Shown in pieces: positions 46,569 to 55,068 of a stretch of DNA of 64,000 bases. Source of the DNA: an uncultured Chelatococcus sp. (GTDB taxonomy: Bacteria > Pseudomonadota > Alphaproteobacteria > Rhizobiales > Beijerinckiaceae); assembly GCA_937863995.1 (NCBI GenBank), contig CALMIK010000038.1:1-64000 (forward strand), given 5' to 3'. The position numbers and the translations under genes were made by a program. Every line of letters begins with the position of its first letter. Position 1 is the stretch's first letter. A model generated the notes under the pieces. The model saw only the letters and a program-made list of their open reading frames with translations. It searched no databases and was not told the DNA's origin.

Positions 46569-48449
46569 TCAATGATTGTGCCCGGCCGCCCGGTCGGTTT
46601 CGATGGGCGTGCTGGCGATATCGGCGATCTCGAACCGCCAGGTTTCATCGTCGACCGATTCATTCGGTGGAATGCGCGAGCGCAGCCAGCCGTTGGCGTC
46701 GATGTGGATGCGGGTGCCGGTGAAGTCGTCCTCGCCGATGCCGCTGATGATGGCGAACGCCGTCCATGCATCGGGCGACGAGGTGTGGCAGATGCCGCCG
46801 GCAAGTTCCGCCGGTGCGAGCTCGCGTCGGGCGAGCACGAGCGTCGCGACATCGATACCTTTGGGTGCGGCGGGTGCGGCGGCGATGGGACCCTCGCCGC
46901 CGGCCACGACATGCACGATGCGCCCGGAGAAATCCCGCAGGCGTCGCGGCCCCTCGGCGCAGGTCACGCTGAATTCGGGCGCGGGCACGGGATACCACCA
47001 GCGATCAAGGCGCTTCACCGCAGAGCCGGCGACGCGGGCGCGGAAATAGTCGATGAGCAGCCAGCGGTCGCGCTGATCGAGCCGCGCGATGGTGCCGTGC
47101 GGGAACGGGCTATGGCCGATCACGTCGAAGACGCTCGTCATCCACCCGAACAGATCGCCGTCGCTGCGCGCCCAGAAATTGTAGGGCGTCGGATCGGAGG
47201 GATCGTCGAAGGGGCGGAAGCAGGCGTCCGTGCAATAACGGCGCAGCAGCTCTTCGCCGCGCGCGATGGAGGCGGTGGTGAAGCCGGTCTGGGAGCGGTA
47301 GAAACTCGTCTGGGTCGCGGGCTTGGCGAGCAACCTCCAGTTGGGCGCGGGCAGCCAGACGACGAGCGCAACAGCCGCCAGCGGCCCCAGCACCCGCGTC
47401 GGCCGCCAGAGCAGGGAAGCGACGCCGGCCGCGACAACGGCCAGCAGCACCAGCCCCCTGACGATCTCGCGCCGGACGTGAGCCGCGCCGATATCCGACC
47501 AGTCGGGCTGGAAGGGAAACGGCCATTCGGGCAGGATGTGCGCGCCCGGCGGCAGGGTTGCGAGCCACGCGCCGAGCGCCACGACGACAAGCCCCACCAT
47601 CGTCTCGATCGTGACGCTGATGACAAGCGCCCGCCCGCCCGCTGCCCCGCCAGCGAGCTTCGGCGTCAGGATGAAGCGGTTCACCAGCGCCAGCGCCAGC
47701 AGGATGAGCAGGCCCAAGACCTTCCACTGCGCGACGATGCCGTAGGCCGTTCCGAACCAGCCGCCGACATCCCCCACCAGCGCCGGCGATTGCACGACGG
47801 CGGTGCCCAGAAGCACCGCAACCGCGACAAGGCCGAGCCATGAAAAGCGGCGCGCCACGCGCGCAGCCGCATCGGGCCAGGCGGCAAGGGTAAGGGCGAG
47901 CGGCGCAAGCCCGCCGAGCCAGGCGCCCGCCGCCAGGACGTGCAGGGCGACGGCGGCCAACAGCAATGGATCATCCGCCGCCAGCGCGTGGCCGAGCCGC
48001 GCCTGCAGCGCCACGGAGACGCCCGCGATGACGGCCGCCGCCGCAACCCGGTCGCGGCGATGCAGCCGCCCCGCGACCAGGACCGCGATGACGGCAAGCA
48101 CCGTGCGCAGGATCAGCGCCTGCCCGAAGGAAGTGTTGGCCGCAATGAACGGGACATGATGGAGAAAGGCGCGCACATCGCCGGTGTACCCCGCGCCCAT
48201 GCCGGCCGCCTGCAGCGGCAGCCATGCGGCAGCAGCGGCGAGGTTCAGCGCCAGCGCGGCGCGGACGAGCCGCGCCAGTCGCTCGCGCAGAAGGCCTGCA
48301 TCACCGGGGGGAGCCGCGGGGAACGCGATCGCCACCCAGAACAGCAGCGTGCCGAACAGGCCGAGCGACGCCGCCAGATCGAGGCCGCGCGCCAGACGCA
48401 ACGCCAGGAGTGCGGCGCCCCAGTCCGCTTCCGCCGCGCCTGGCCACAT
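46569..48449 (-). CDS. CopD family copper-linked membrane protein with extended C-terminus
   Basis: Protein of 626 residues. The N-terminal half (about 1-300) is a CopD-type membrane domain: many helices, with GHALAADDPLLLAAVALHV and AGAWLGGLAPLAL around conserved histidines. More membrane helices follow to about residue 370. The C-terminal 250 residues are soluble. Their first part resembles the cytochrome-like tail of some CopD proteins (TSFYRSQTGFTTASIARGEE) but has CTDACF where CXXCH would bind haem, so haem attachment is unlikely. The final part contains GGICHTSSPDAW and ends HNH. CopD proteins move copper across the inner membrane. It lies two bases past the copC gene and ends the operon. 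Confidence 0.82.
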   Translation of the reverse strand: MWPGAAEADWGAALLALRLARGLDLAASLGLFGTLLFWVAIAFPAAPPGDAGLLRERLARLVRAALALNLAAAAAWLPLQAAGMGAGYTGDVRAFLHHVPFIAANTSFGQALILRTVLAVIAVLVAGRLHRRDRVAAAAVIAGVSVALQARLGHALAADDPLLLAAVALHVLAAGAWLGGLAPLALTLAAWPDAAARVARRFSWLGLVAVAVLLGTAVVQSPALVGDVGGWFGTAYGIVAQWKVLGLLILLALALVNRFILTPKLAGGAAGGRALVISVTIETMVGLVVVALGAWLATLPPGAHILPEWPFPFQPDWSDIGAAHVRREIVRGLVLLAVVAAGVASLLWRPTRVLGPLAAVALVVWLPAPNWRLLAKPATQTSFYRSQTGFTTASIARGEELLRRYCTDACFRPFDDPSDPTPYNFWARSDGDLFGWMTSVFDVIGHSPFPHGTIARLDQRDRWLLIDYFRARVAGSAVKRLDRWWYPVPAPEFSVTCAEGPRRLRDFSGRIVHVVAGGEGPIAAAPAAPKGIDVATLVLARRELAPAELAGGICHTSSPDAWTAFAIISGIGEDDFTGTRIHIDANGWLRSRIPPNESVDDETWRFEIADIASTPIETDRAAGHNH

Positions 48450-48451
48450 GG

Positions 48452-48856
48452 TCAGCGTTTGGCCTCGCCGCCGACATCGAACGTGTATTTGCCGTTGATC
48501 TTGTGGTTGTAGATGCAGGTCACCGCATAGGACACGGTGTAGGTGCCGGGCGGCAGCGCGCGCAGCGAAACGGCAAGCCGCGTGGCGTCGCCGGCGACGA
48601 TCGCCGTGTCGTTGGCGTCGACGCTGGCACCGGTGCTGTCGATGACGCTGATGCGGGAAAGCTGCGGCTGCACCTTGTCCGAAAAGCTCACCACCACTTC
48701 CGTGGGCGATGCGGCGACGGCTTCGCTTTTCGCGGGCGCCGTCGCGACGACGTGAACGTGGGCAAACACGGGCATGGCAAACGCCATGGACATCGCGAGA
48801 CCCAGCGACAGCGGCGCGATGAGCCGCACGGCGCGCGTGGGCATGTTATGAATCAT
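48452..48856 (-). CDS. CopC-like periplasmic protein, variant metal site
   Basis: Protein of 134 residues with a signal peptide; probable cleavage after AFA leaves His33-Val-His35 at the mature N-terminus, the usual copper anchor of CopC. The beta-sandwich signatures are present (TEVVVSFSDKVQPQLSRISV, LPPGTYTVSYAV). The second copper-binding loop, normally Asp-Gly-His, reads TCIYNHKINGKY: His118 is kept, the Asp is Tyr116, and Cys114 is added. It may therefore bind a different oxidation state or metal. It lies nine bases past the second copC-like gene and two bases before copD. Confidence 0.8.
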   Translation of the reverse strand: MIHNMPTRAVRLIAPLSLGLAMSMAFAMPVFAHVHVVATAPAKSEAVAASPTEVVVSFSDKVQPQLSRISVIDSTGASVDANDTAIVAGDATRLAVSLRALPPGTYTVSYAVTCIYNHKINGKYTFDVGGEAKR

Positions 48857-48865
48857 GAAATGCCC

Positions 48866-49288
48866 TCACGGCTTGATGGTGAACCGGTACGATCCGTCCG
48901 TGCTGTGGGTGTCGACGGAAGTGACCGACCATTTCACGGAGTAGGTGCCGGGCGGAAGATCGCCGACGCTGACGGAAATTTTCCGCGGGTCGTCCTTGGA
49001 AACGGCGGTGTCGCCGCGATCCACCTGCTTACCCGCCGCGTCGCGCACCTCGATACGGGCGAGGCCCGATTCCACCCGCTCCGTCAGGGTGATGACCACC
49101 CGCTCGGGCGCGGTGCGGATGGTGGAATCCTCCGCCGGCGAGGCCGTTTCCCGATGCGCGTGCGCCAGCGCCGTGCCGACGAAGGCGGCGATGACGATCG
49201 CGGAAAACAGCAGGGCCCGCAGCCCCGACGCGACGTGGGAGGACGCCGGGCCATCGAACGACCCCGGATTCCGGAACAGCGTTACCAT
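48866..49288 (-). CDS. CopC-like periplasmic protein
   Basis: Protein of 140 residues with an N-terminal membrane or signal segment (LLFSAIVIAAFVGTALA) and mature start His43-Ala-His45. CopC features: RVVITLTERVESGLARIEV, DLPPGTYSVKWSV and the loop SVDTHSTDGSYRF, in which Asp126 and His128 keep the classical Cu(II) ligands. Its start overlaps the end of the ABC permease gene by seven bases, so it is translated with the transporter. Two CopC paralogues in a row are unusual. Confidence 0.8.
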   Translation of the reverse strand: MVTLFRNPGSFDGPASSHVASGLRALLFSAIVIAAFVGTALAHAHRETASPAEDSTIRTAPERVVITLTERVESGLARIEVRDAAGKQVDRGDTAVSKDDPRKISVSVGDLPPGTYSVKWSVTSVDTHSTDGSYRFTIKP

Positions 49289-50325
49289 TGCACTTCACCT
49301 TTCTGCCACACCAGCAACCTGTCCCGCGTGCGGAACAGCAGCGTCGTCAACGAAGAGAACAGCACAGCCATAACCAGCAATCCGGCGAACAGATGCCCGT
49401 AGGCGGCCCAGCCCTGCGCCCAGTCGAGATAATAACCGAGGCCGGACTTGACGCCGACCATCTCGGCGACGACGAGAACCGATATGGCGCTACCCAGTGC
49501 CATGAAGAGTCCCACGAAAACATGCGGCAGCGAACCCGGAACAGCAACTTTCAACAGCAAAAACCGATCCCGCGCGCCCAGCGTCCGCGCCACGTCGTAG
49601 TAGCTGCTGTCGATGCTCGCGACCCCCGACCACGTCAGCACCGCAACCGGAAACCATGTCGCGAGCGCCACGAGGAAGATGCTGGCGCTGAAGCTCGTGG
49701 GGAACAGGAAAAGCGCGATCGGAATGAGGGCGGTCGCGGGAATGGGACCGATGAGGCGCAGGATGGGATTGGTCCAGTAGCCCACCTTCTGCGTCCAGCC
49801 GGTGGCGAGGCCGGTCACGAAGCCCGCGATCCCGCCGATCGCCACGCCAAGGAACAGCAGCAGCAGGGATGAGCCGACACTGGAGAGCAGCCGCTCGTAA
49901 TCGATGAAGAAAACGTTCAGCACCTCCTGCGGCGGCGGAATGAACGGCTGCGGCCACAAGCCGATCTTGGCGGAAGCGATCTGCCACACGGACAGCAGCG
50001 CCGCGAGCCCGGCAAGGCGCGGCGCGTTGACGCCGAACCAGCGCCCTACCCCGCCGAGGCGCGGATAGAGCCCGTAGCCCGCGACGAGCAGCAAGGCCAG
50101 TATCCACTGCGCCACCGCGAGATCGGAGGTGCGGGCGAACTCCTGAATGTTCGGCCAGAAAAGCGTGACCGCGCCCGCGACCACCCAGAAGGCCGCCGCC
50201 ACCAGCAGGCTGCGTGGCGGCACGGCCGCCTCGTCGCGCGGGAGGATGGCGTCGGATGCCGAAACAATACGGGGGCCGTCCACTGTACCGATGGCCACCC
50301 CTGAAACTGCGGTATGGTTGCTCAC
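49282..50325 (-). CDS. ABC transporter permease (SsuC/NrtB/TauC type), second copy
   Basis: Inner-membrane permease of 347 residues. Two extra helices lie near the N-terminus (LLVAAAFWVVAGAVTLFW), then the binding-protein-dependent permease domain with YYDVARTLGARDRFLLLKVA as the ATPase-coupling loop. It is clearly paralogous to the permease at 52232-53233 (shared PVAVLTWSGVA, LFRTRDRLL.WQKG ending). It lies 40 bases past the binding-protein gene and overlaps the copC-like gene. The pair may form a heterodimeric channel with the one ATPase. Confidence 0.9.
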   Translation of the reverse strand: MSNHTAVSGVAIGTVDGPRIVSASDAILPRDEAAVPPRSLLVAAAFWVVAGAVTLFWPNIQEFARTSDLAVAQWILALLLVAGYGLYPRLGGVGRWFGVNAPRLAGLAALLSVWQIASAKIGLWPQPFIPPPQEVLNVFFIDYERLLSSVGSSLLLLFLGVAIGGIAGFVTGLATGWTQKVGYWTNPILRLIGPIPATALIPIALFLFPTSFSASIFLVALATWFPVAVLTWSGVASIDSSYYDVARTLGARDRFLLLKVAVPGSLPHVFVGLFMALGSAISVLVVAEMVGVKSGLGYYLDWAQGWAAYGHLFAGLLVMAVLFSSLTTLLFRTRDRLLVWQKGEVQW

Positions 50326-50365
50326 GTTGTCACCCCTGCTGCTGCGCCGCTGTTCGTCCTGCCGC

Positions 50366-51388
50366 TCAGCTCAGCACGTCCACGGTGATGCGCTCCGCGA
50401 AGGCGCGCGCGTCGGTGCGGCGGCGCACGATGCCCACCGTCTTCAGCTCTTCCGCATAGGTCGCGAGCTGGCCGCGGAACTCGTCGCCCACCGGCAGGTG
50501 CACGTTGTGGGTGTGCGAGCGGATGATTTCCGCCAGCGTCTCGCGGTCCACGGGCGAGTAGTTGGTGAACAGCTCGGCCGCCTCGTCCGGATTCTCGTGG
50601 GTCCACTTGGCCGCGTCGAGCAGCGCGCGGGTCACCGCGGCGGCGTCCTGGCGGCGGGATTCGACGAAGTCCTTGCGGATGCCGATGGCGCAGCACGCCA
50701 GGTCCGCATACGGGCCGCTGTGCAGGCCGCCGATTTCGGTGAGGCCGCCCTTGCTGTTCTTGAGGATGAGGTAGATCGCGGGATCGGCGTCGATCGCGGC
50801 CTGGATCTCGCCCTTGTTGATCGCCTCGCCGAGCAGGTCGGTGGGATAGACCTTCCACTCCACCTCGTTCTGCGGATCGATGCCGGCCTTGTGCAGCTGC
50901 ACCGACAGGAACTGCTTGCCGGGGCTGTCGATGGAGCGCACGCCGATGGCCTTGCCCTTCAGCGCGGCATAATCCGTCTCGGCCGAGCCGGTGCGGGCCA
51001 GCAGACGGATGCAGCCGCCGTGCACCGTGCCGGTGAACTGGACGTTGACGCCCTGCTCGAGCGGCTTGATGTACTGCAGGATGAAGTTGACGTAGACGTC
51101 GATCTTGCCCGACGACACGGCCTCGACGCCGGCGGCGAAGTTGGAGCCGAAGTTCACGAACTCCACGTTGGCGCCATGTTTCTCGAAGAAGCCCTTGTCG
51201 CGCGCCACCGGGATGGAAATCAGGCAGATGCCCGTGCCCGTCCAGCCCACCTTGATCGGGTCCGAGGACTGGGCAAACGACTTGCTCGACAGCAGGCCGC
51301 CGACCAGCGGCGCGCCCACCGCCAGCGCCGAGGCGCCAAGCAGCGTGCGCCGTGACAGCAACGGAAGCTTTTTGATTTCGTCAGACAT
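50366..51388 (-). CDS. ABC transporter substrate-binding protein, Tat-exported
   Basis: Periplasmic binding protein of 340 residues of the NrtA/SsuA/TauA type. A twin-arginine signal is clear (LSRRTLLGASALAVGAPLVG). DPIKVGWTGTGICLISIPVA and GFFEKHGANVEFVNFGSN are typical of the class. Features suggesting metal or soft ligands are HGGCIRL, ADLACCAIG and SHTHNVHLP (His at about 292, 294 and 297). The start at 51388 has AAGGAG upstream; an upstream GTG or ATG at 51424 would lengthen the Tat leader. The ligand cannot be named. Confidence 0.88.
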   Translation of the reverse strand: MSDEIKKLPLLSRRTLLGASALAVGAPLVGGLLSSKSFAQSSDPIKVGWTGTGICLISIPVARDKGFFEKHGANVEFVNFGSNFAAGVEAVSSGKIDVYVNFILQYIKPLEQGVNVQFTGTVHGGCIRLLARTGSAETDYAALKGKAIGVRSIDSPGKQFLSVQLHKAGIDPQNEVEWKVYPTDLLGEAINKGEIQAAIDADPAIYLILKNSKGGLTEIGGLHSGPYADLACCAIGIRKDFVESRRQDAAAVTRALLDAAKWTHENPDEAAELFTNYSPVDRETLAEIIRSHTHNVHLPVGDEFRGQLATYAEELKTVGIVRRRTDARAFAERITVDVLS

Positions 51389-51443
51389 TTCAACACTCTC
51401 CTTGGATGACGGCGGCGTTTTCACACCGAAGATGCTTTAAGGA

Positions 51444-52238
51444 TCACCAGCTCGCGGCCAGCCCCAGCAGGGCGAGGCTCTCGCGGCGGAGTTCGGCCAG
51501 GCGCGGATCGCCGCGATGGCGCGGATAGGGCAGATCGACCTTGAAATCGGCCTTCACGCGGGCGGGGCGCTCGCTGAACACGACGACGCGGGTGGAGAGG
51601 AACAGCGCCTCCTCCACGTCGTGGGTGACGAGGATCGCGGTGAATCCCTTGGAGCGCCACAGCGACACCAGTTCGGACTGCATGGTGAGGCGCGTCAGGG
51701 AGTCGAGCTTGCCGAGCGGCTCATCGAGGATCATCACCGCCGGATCGTTCACGAGCGCCCGCGCCAGCGCCACGCGCTGGGCCATGCCACCGGAAAGCTG
51801 ATGCGGATAGGCCTTGGCGAACTGCGTCAGGCCGACGAGACCGATGGTGGCGTCGACCCGCTCGCGCTGGCGTTTCAGCGACCCTTGCGCCTCGGGGCCG
51901 AGCGCGACGTTGTTCCACACCGTTCGCCAGGGAAACAGCGTCGGGTCCTGAAACACCACGACGCGGGAAGGATGCGGCCCGGTAATCGGCTCGCCATTCT
52001 CGCGCAGGGCGCCGGAGCGCGGCGGCTCCAACCCGGCGATGAGGCGCAGCAGGGTCGACTTGCCGCAGCCCGACGGCCCCAGAAGGGCGACGAACTCGCC
52101 CGGCTCCACCTTCAGGCTCACGGAATCGAGCACCCGCAGCAGCGAACCGTCGAGGTCGAACGCGTGGCTGACGTTGTCGATATCGAGCGACGCGCCGGTG
52201 GAGGCTATCGGCTCGCGCGGCTGTTCAAGCGCTACCAT
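51444..52238 (-). CDS. ABC transporter ATP-binding protein (SsuB/TauB type)
   Basis: ATPase of 264 residues. Walker A LLGPSGCGKSTLL, signature LSGGMAQRVALARAL and Walker B AVMILDEPLGKLD are intact, as is the H-loop (ILVTHDVEEALFLS). The ATG at 52238 overlaps the upstream permease stop by seven bases. It is the only ATPase of the operon and presumably serves both permeases. Confidence 0.95.
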   Translation of the reverse strand: MVALEQPREPIASTGASLDIDNVSHAFDLDGSLLRVLDSVSLKVEPGEFVALLGPSGCGKSTLLRLIAGLEPPRSGALRENGEPITGPHPSRVVVFQDPTLFPWRTVWNNVALGPEAQGSLKRQRERVDATIGLVGLTQFAKAYPHQLSGGMAQRVALARALVNDPAVMILDEPLGKLDSLTRLTMQSELVSLWRSKGFTAILVTHDVEEALFLSTRVVVFSERPARVKADFKVDLPYPRHRGDPRLAELRRESLALLGLAASW

Positions 52239-53233
52239 TTGACAAGACCTTTCTGCCAGGAAAGAAGCCGGTCGCGGGTGCGGAACAGCAGCGTGATCGA
52301 CCCCGAGCACAACAGTGCGAGCAGGATGAGCGCCGCATAGACGTTGGCGTAGGACGCCCACCCCTGCGACCACTGGATGTAGAAGCCGACCCCTGCCTTG
52401 ACGCCGACGAGCTCCGCCACGGTCAGCGCCGTGAAGGCCGCGCCGAGCGCCATGAACAGGCCGACGAAGACGTTGGGAAGAGCCGCCGGAATGGCGACCT
52501 TGAAAATGAGCCCCAGCGGCCGGACGCCGAGCGTGCGCGCCACGTCGTAATAGGCGGTGTTGACGTTGGCGACGCCCGACCACGTCAGCACCGCGACCGG
52601 GAAGCCCGCCGCGAGAGCGATGAGGAAAATGCTGGCGCTCCAGCTCGTCGGGAAGGCAAAGAACACGATCGGCAGCAGCGACGTCGCCGGCAGCGGCCCG
52701 ATGAAGCGCAGCACCGGGTGCACCCAGTAACCCGCCTTCGTCGACCAGCCGATCGACACGCCGATGACAAAACCCACGGCCGCCCCGATGGTGAAACCAA
52801 CCACCAGCAGCCGGAACGAAGCCAGGAAGTGCGTGGCAAGTTCGTCGTATTCGAACGTGTAGACTTCGATGATGCCTTGCGCCGGCGGGAAGAAGGGCTG
52901 CGGCACCCAGCCGAACTTGGCGGCTGCAAGCTGCCACACGACCTGAAACAGCCCGAGCGCGATCAGCCACGGCCCCGCCCGCAGCACCCAGGCGCCGGCG
53001 CGCGGCAGCCACCGGTTCGCGAGCGCCACGGCGACAATGGCCACGCCGATGACGCCGACCGCAATGGCGTAATTCTCCGTCTCCAGCCAGTCGCCGATAT
53101 CCTCGAAGGCCACCGCCGCGATGGCGGCGAGCAGCCAGGACAGGCCCGCGACCACGCCGGTGAGCGTCTCCGCCCAGCCTTGCCCCGCCAGCACCCCGGT
53201 TCGCCCGGGCTGCAACGCTGTCACATGAGTCAT
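52232..53233 (-). CDS. ABC transporter permease (SsuC/NrtB/TauC type), first copy
   Basis: Inner-membrane permease of 333 residues, first gene of the operon. N-terminal extra helices (VVAGLSWLLAAIAAVAFE; YAIAVGVIGVAIVAVALA) precede the permease core with YYDVARTLGVRPLGLIFKVA. The start at 53233 gives MTHVTALQ; a longer reading to 53314 adds a non-conserved leader. The class imports nitrate, alkanesulfonates, taurine or similar small anions. Confidence 0.92.
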   Translation of the reverse strand: MTHVTALQPGRTGVLAGQGWAETLTGVVAGLSWLLAAIAAVAFEDIGDWLETENYAIAVGVIGVAIVAVALANRWLPRAGAWVLRAGPWLIALGLFQVVWQLAAAKFGWVPQPFFPPAQGIIEVYTFEYDELATHFLASFRLLVVGFTIGAAVGFVIGVSIGWSTKAGYWVHPVLRFIGPLPATSLLPIVFFAFPTSWSASIFLIALAAGFPVAVLTWSGVANVNTAYYDVARTLGVRPLGLIFKVAIPAALPNVFVGLFMALGAAFTALTVAELVGVKAGVGFYIQWSQGWASYANVYAALILLALLCSGSITLLFRTRDRLLSWQKGLVKW

Positions 53234-53768
53234 GATGTCTCCGTCATCGCGCGGCGGCAGGAACGTGTCACGCCGGCATGCAGTGAGCCGGCAAAGACCC
53301 GATTGATCCAGCAAAGACCCCTGCCGGGTTCAGTTCGCCGCTACCCATTTGCCCCGATCATCAGTATATAAAATCTATATGTCAAGAAGACTTTTGAACG
53401 CGGCCGACTGCTGGTTCCAGCCTTTTTCAAGAGGCATTATGCGATTGATATTCATGATAAATTTTCCATTATCCGCCTGCTTTAACATGCGCACGCCAAG
53501 CTGGCTTTGACCCTATCAGCCACCCCTACATTGGTATCATATTACCAAAAATATACAAATTCCATATTATTTATTGACATAAAAAATGGCAGTCGCTACC
53601 CCTTGAACGTGGCGTCGTAAGCATGGCGTCCGGACCACCTGATGCGAGGGCTGCGGATGCGCCAGCTGTGCATGCGTGATGGATCTCCGGCTCCGAAATA
53701 TACGGCCAGGACGGTCAGCCGCGCCGGCAGACGCGCCTCGTAGCAACGAAAAGCCCGGAAAGATTTCC
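53234..53768. other. Divergent promoter region between ABC operon and monooxygenase genes
   Basis: About 530 bases without a gene, much more AT-rich (about 53350-53590) than its surroundings. It should carry promoters for the leftward ABC/Cop operon and the rightward monooxygenase genes. TTGACA occurs on the plus strand at 53574-53579 and on the minus strand near 53380, but neither has a well spaced -10. An 18-bp inverted repeat lies at 53531-53548. Confidence 0.55.
53531..53548. promoter_or_regulatory. Inverted repeat, candidate operator
   Basis: TTGGTA-TCATAT-TACCAA has perfect 6-bp arms with a 6-bp centre. It lies 25 bases before a TTGACA on the plus strand, in the divergent intergenic region. 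A role as regulator site is inferred from symmetry and position only. Confidence 0.35.
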
Positions 53769-55043
53769 ATGACGAATTTTCAGCAAGGCTGGGGAGCAGG
53801 GCCGAGCCCGCGTTATGACGCGCTGGCCGCGCCGTTCAGGCCGATCTTCGCCCGTATCCGCGAACACGCCGTGGCGCGCGACCTCGATCACACCTTGCCC
53901 GACGAGGAAATCGGCTTGCTGCGCGAAGCCCGCTTCACCAGGCTGCGCCTCGCGCCGGAACTGGGCGGCCAGGGCGCGAGCCTGCCGGAACTCTTCGCCC
54001 TGCTGATCGAGCTCGGCGCCGCAGACCCCAACGTCACCAATGCGGTGCGGGCGCATTTCGGCTTCACCGAAGACGTGTTCAACAACGACGACGAGGCATG
54101 GCGCGCGCTGTGGATCGAACGGATCGCCGCCGGACAGACGATCGGAAGCGGCTATTCGGAAGCCGGCTCATCGCCACTCGGCGGCCAGTCGACGACGCTG
54201 CGCGAGCACGACGGGCGATGGATCATCAACGGCGAGAAGTACTACACCACCGGCTCGCTGTTCGCCGACTGGGTTCACGCCTCCGCCACCGACGAAGCAG
54301 GCGAGGAACGCCTCGTGCTCGTGCCCACGCAGGCCAAGGGCGTGACCATCATCGACGACTGGGACGGCTTCGGCCAGTCGCTGACGGCAAGCGGCACTGC
54401 GCGCTTCGACAACGTCGTTGTCGACGCATCCTCGCTCAAACCGCAGGCCCCGCGCTTCTCCTACGCAACGGGTTTCTACCAGCTCGTGCATCTGGCGACG
54501 CTGGCCGGAATCGCCCGCGCCGCCTCCATCGATCTGGCGCAACACGTGGCCGGACGCAAGCGCGTCTATGCGCGGGGCAACGGCCTGTCGGCAGCTGGCG
54601 ATCCGCAGGTGCTGCAGGTGGTGGGGCGCGTGCGCAACGCCGCCTACGCGGCCGGCGCCATTACGCTCAAGGCGGCAGAGGCCCTGCAACGCGCCCACGA
54701 CGCCAAGTTCGACACCAGCCTGGACGAGGAAGCGCGCACGCTGGCCTTCGATCTTTCCGAACTCGAGGTCAGCCAGTCGGTAACCGCCGTCACCGATCTC
54801 GTGCTCAATGCAACGACGATCCTGTTCGACGCGCTTGGCGCGTCCGCCGCCAAGCGTTCCCACGGGCTCGACCGCCACTGGCGCAACGCCCGCACCATCT
54901 CCTCGCACAATCCGCGCATCTATCACGACCGCAACGTCGGCCTCTATGCCGTCAGCGGCGTCATCGACCGCTCCCGGCCGGGTGTGGGCGTGCCCACCGA
55001 GGAGCAACTGGCGCAGGCCGCCGCGAGCCGAAACGACAGGTGA
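53769..55043 (+). CDS. Acyl-CoA dehydrogenase-fold flavoprotein, SfnB/DszC-like
   Basis: Protein of 424 residues with the acyl-CoA dehydrogenase fold: helical N-terminal part (LPDEEIGLLREARFTRLRL), central flavin-binding strands (GYSEAGSSPLGGQSTTLREH) and a C-terminal helical bundle with FDALGASAAKRSHGLDRHWR. Relatives SfnB and DszC are flavin-dependent oxygenases or related proteins of organosulfur use rather than fatty-acid dehydrogenases. The start at 53769 gives MTNFQQGW. It stands 25 bases upstream of a flavin monooxygenase gene, which supports a role in sulfur or C-N compound oxidation. Confidence 0.82.
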   Translation: MTNFQQGWGAGPSPRYDALAAPFRPIFARIREHAVARDLDHTLPDEEIGLLREARFTRLRLAPELGGQGASLPELFALLIELGAADPNVTNAVRAHFGFTEDVFNNDDEAWRALWIERIAAGQTIGSGYSEAGSSPLGGQSTTLREHDGRWIINGEKYYTTGSLFADWVHASATDEAGEERLVLVPTQAKGVTIIDDWDGFGQSLTASGTARFDNVVVDASSLKPQAPRFSYATGFYQLVHLATLAGIARAASIDLAQHVAGRKRVYARGNGLSAAGDPQVLQVVGRVRNAAYAAGAITLKAAEALQRAHDAKFDTSLDEEARTLAFDLSELEVSQSVTAVTDLVLNATTILFDALGASAAKRSHGLDRHWRNARTISSHNPRIYHDRNVGLYAVSGVIDRSRPGVGVPTEEQLAQAAASRNDR

Positions 55044-55068
55044 TTTGCCGACAAAGGATCATGCCGTC

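Noticed and set aside
46572..47843. A 423-residue plus-strand open frame opposite the copD-like gene
   Set aside because: No recognisable domain, and CopD motifs are clear on the minus strand.
53380..53600. AT-rich stretch as an acquired element or origin
   Set aside because: No repeats of the DnaA-box type, no integrase and no flanking direct repeats; it is more simply a promoter region.
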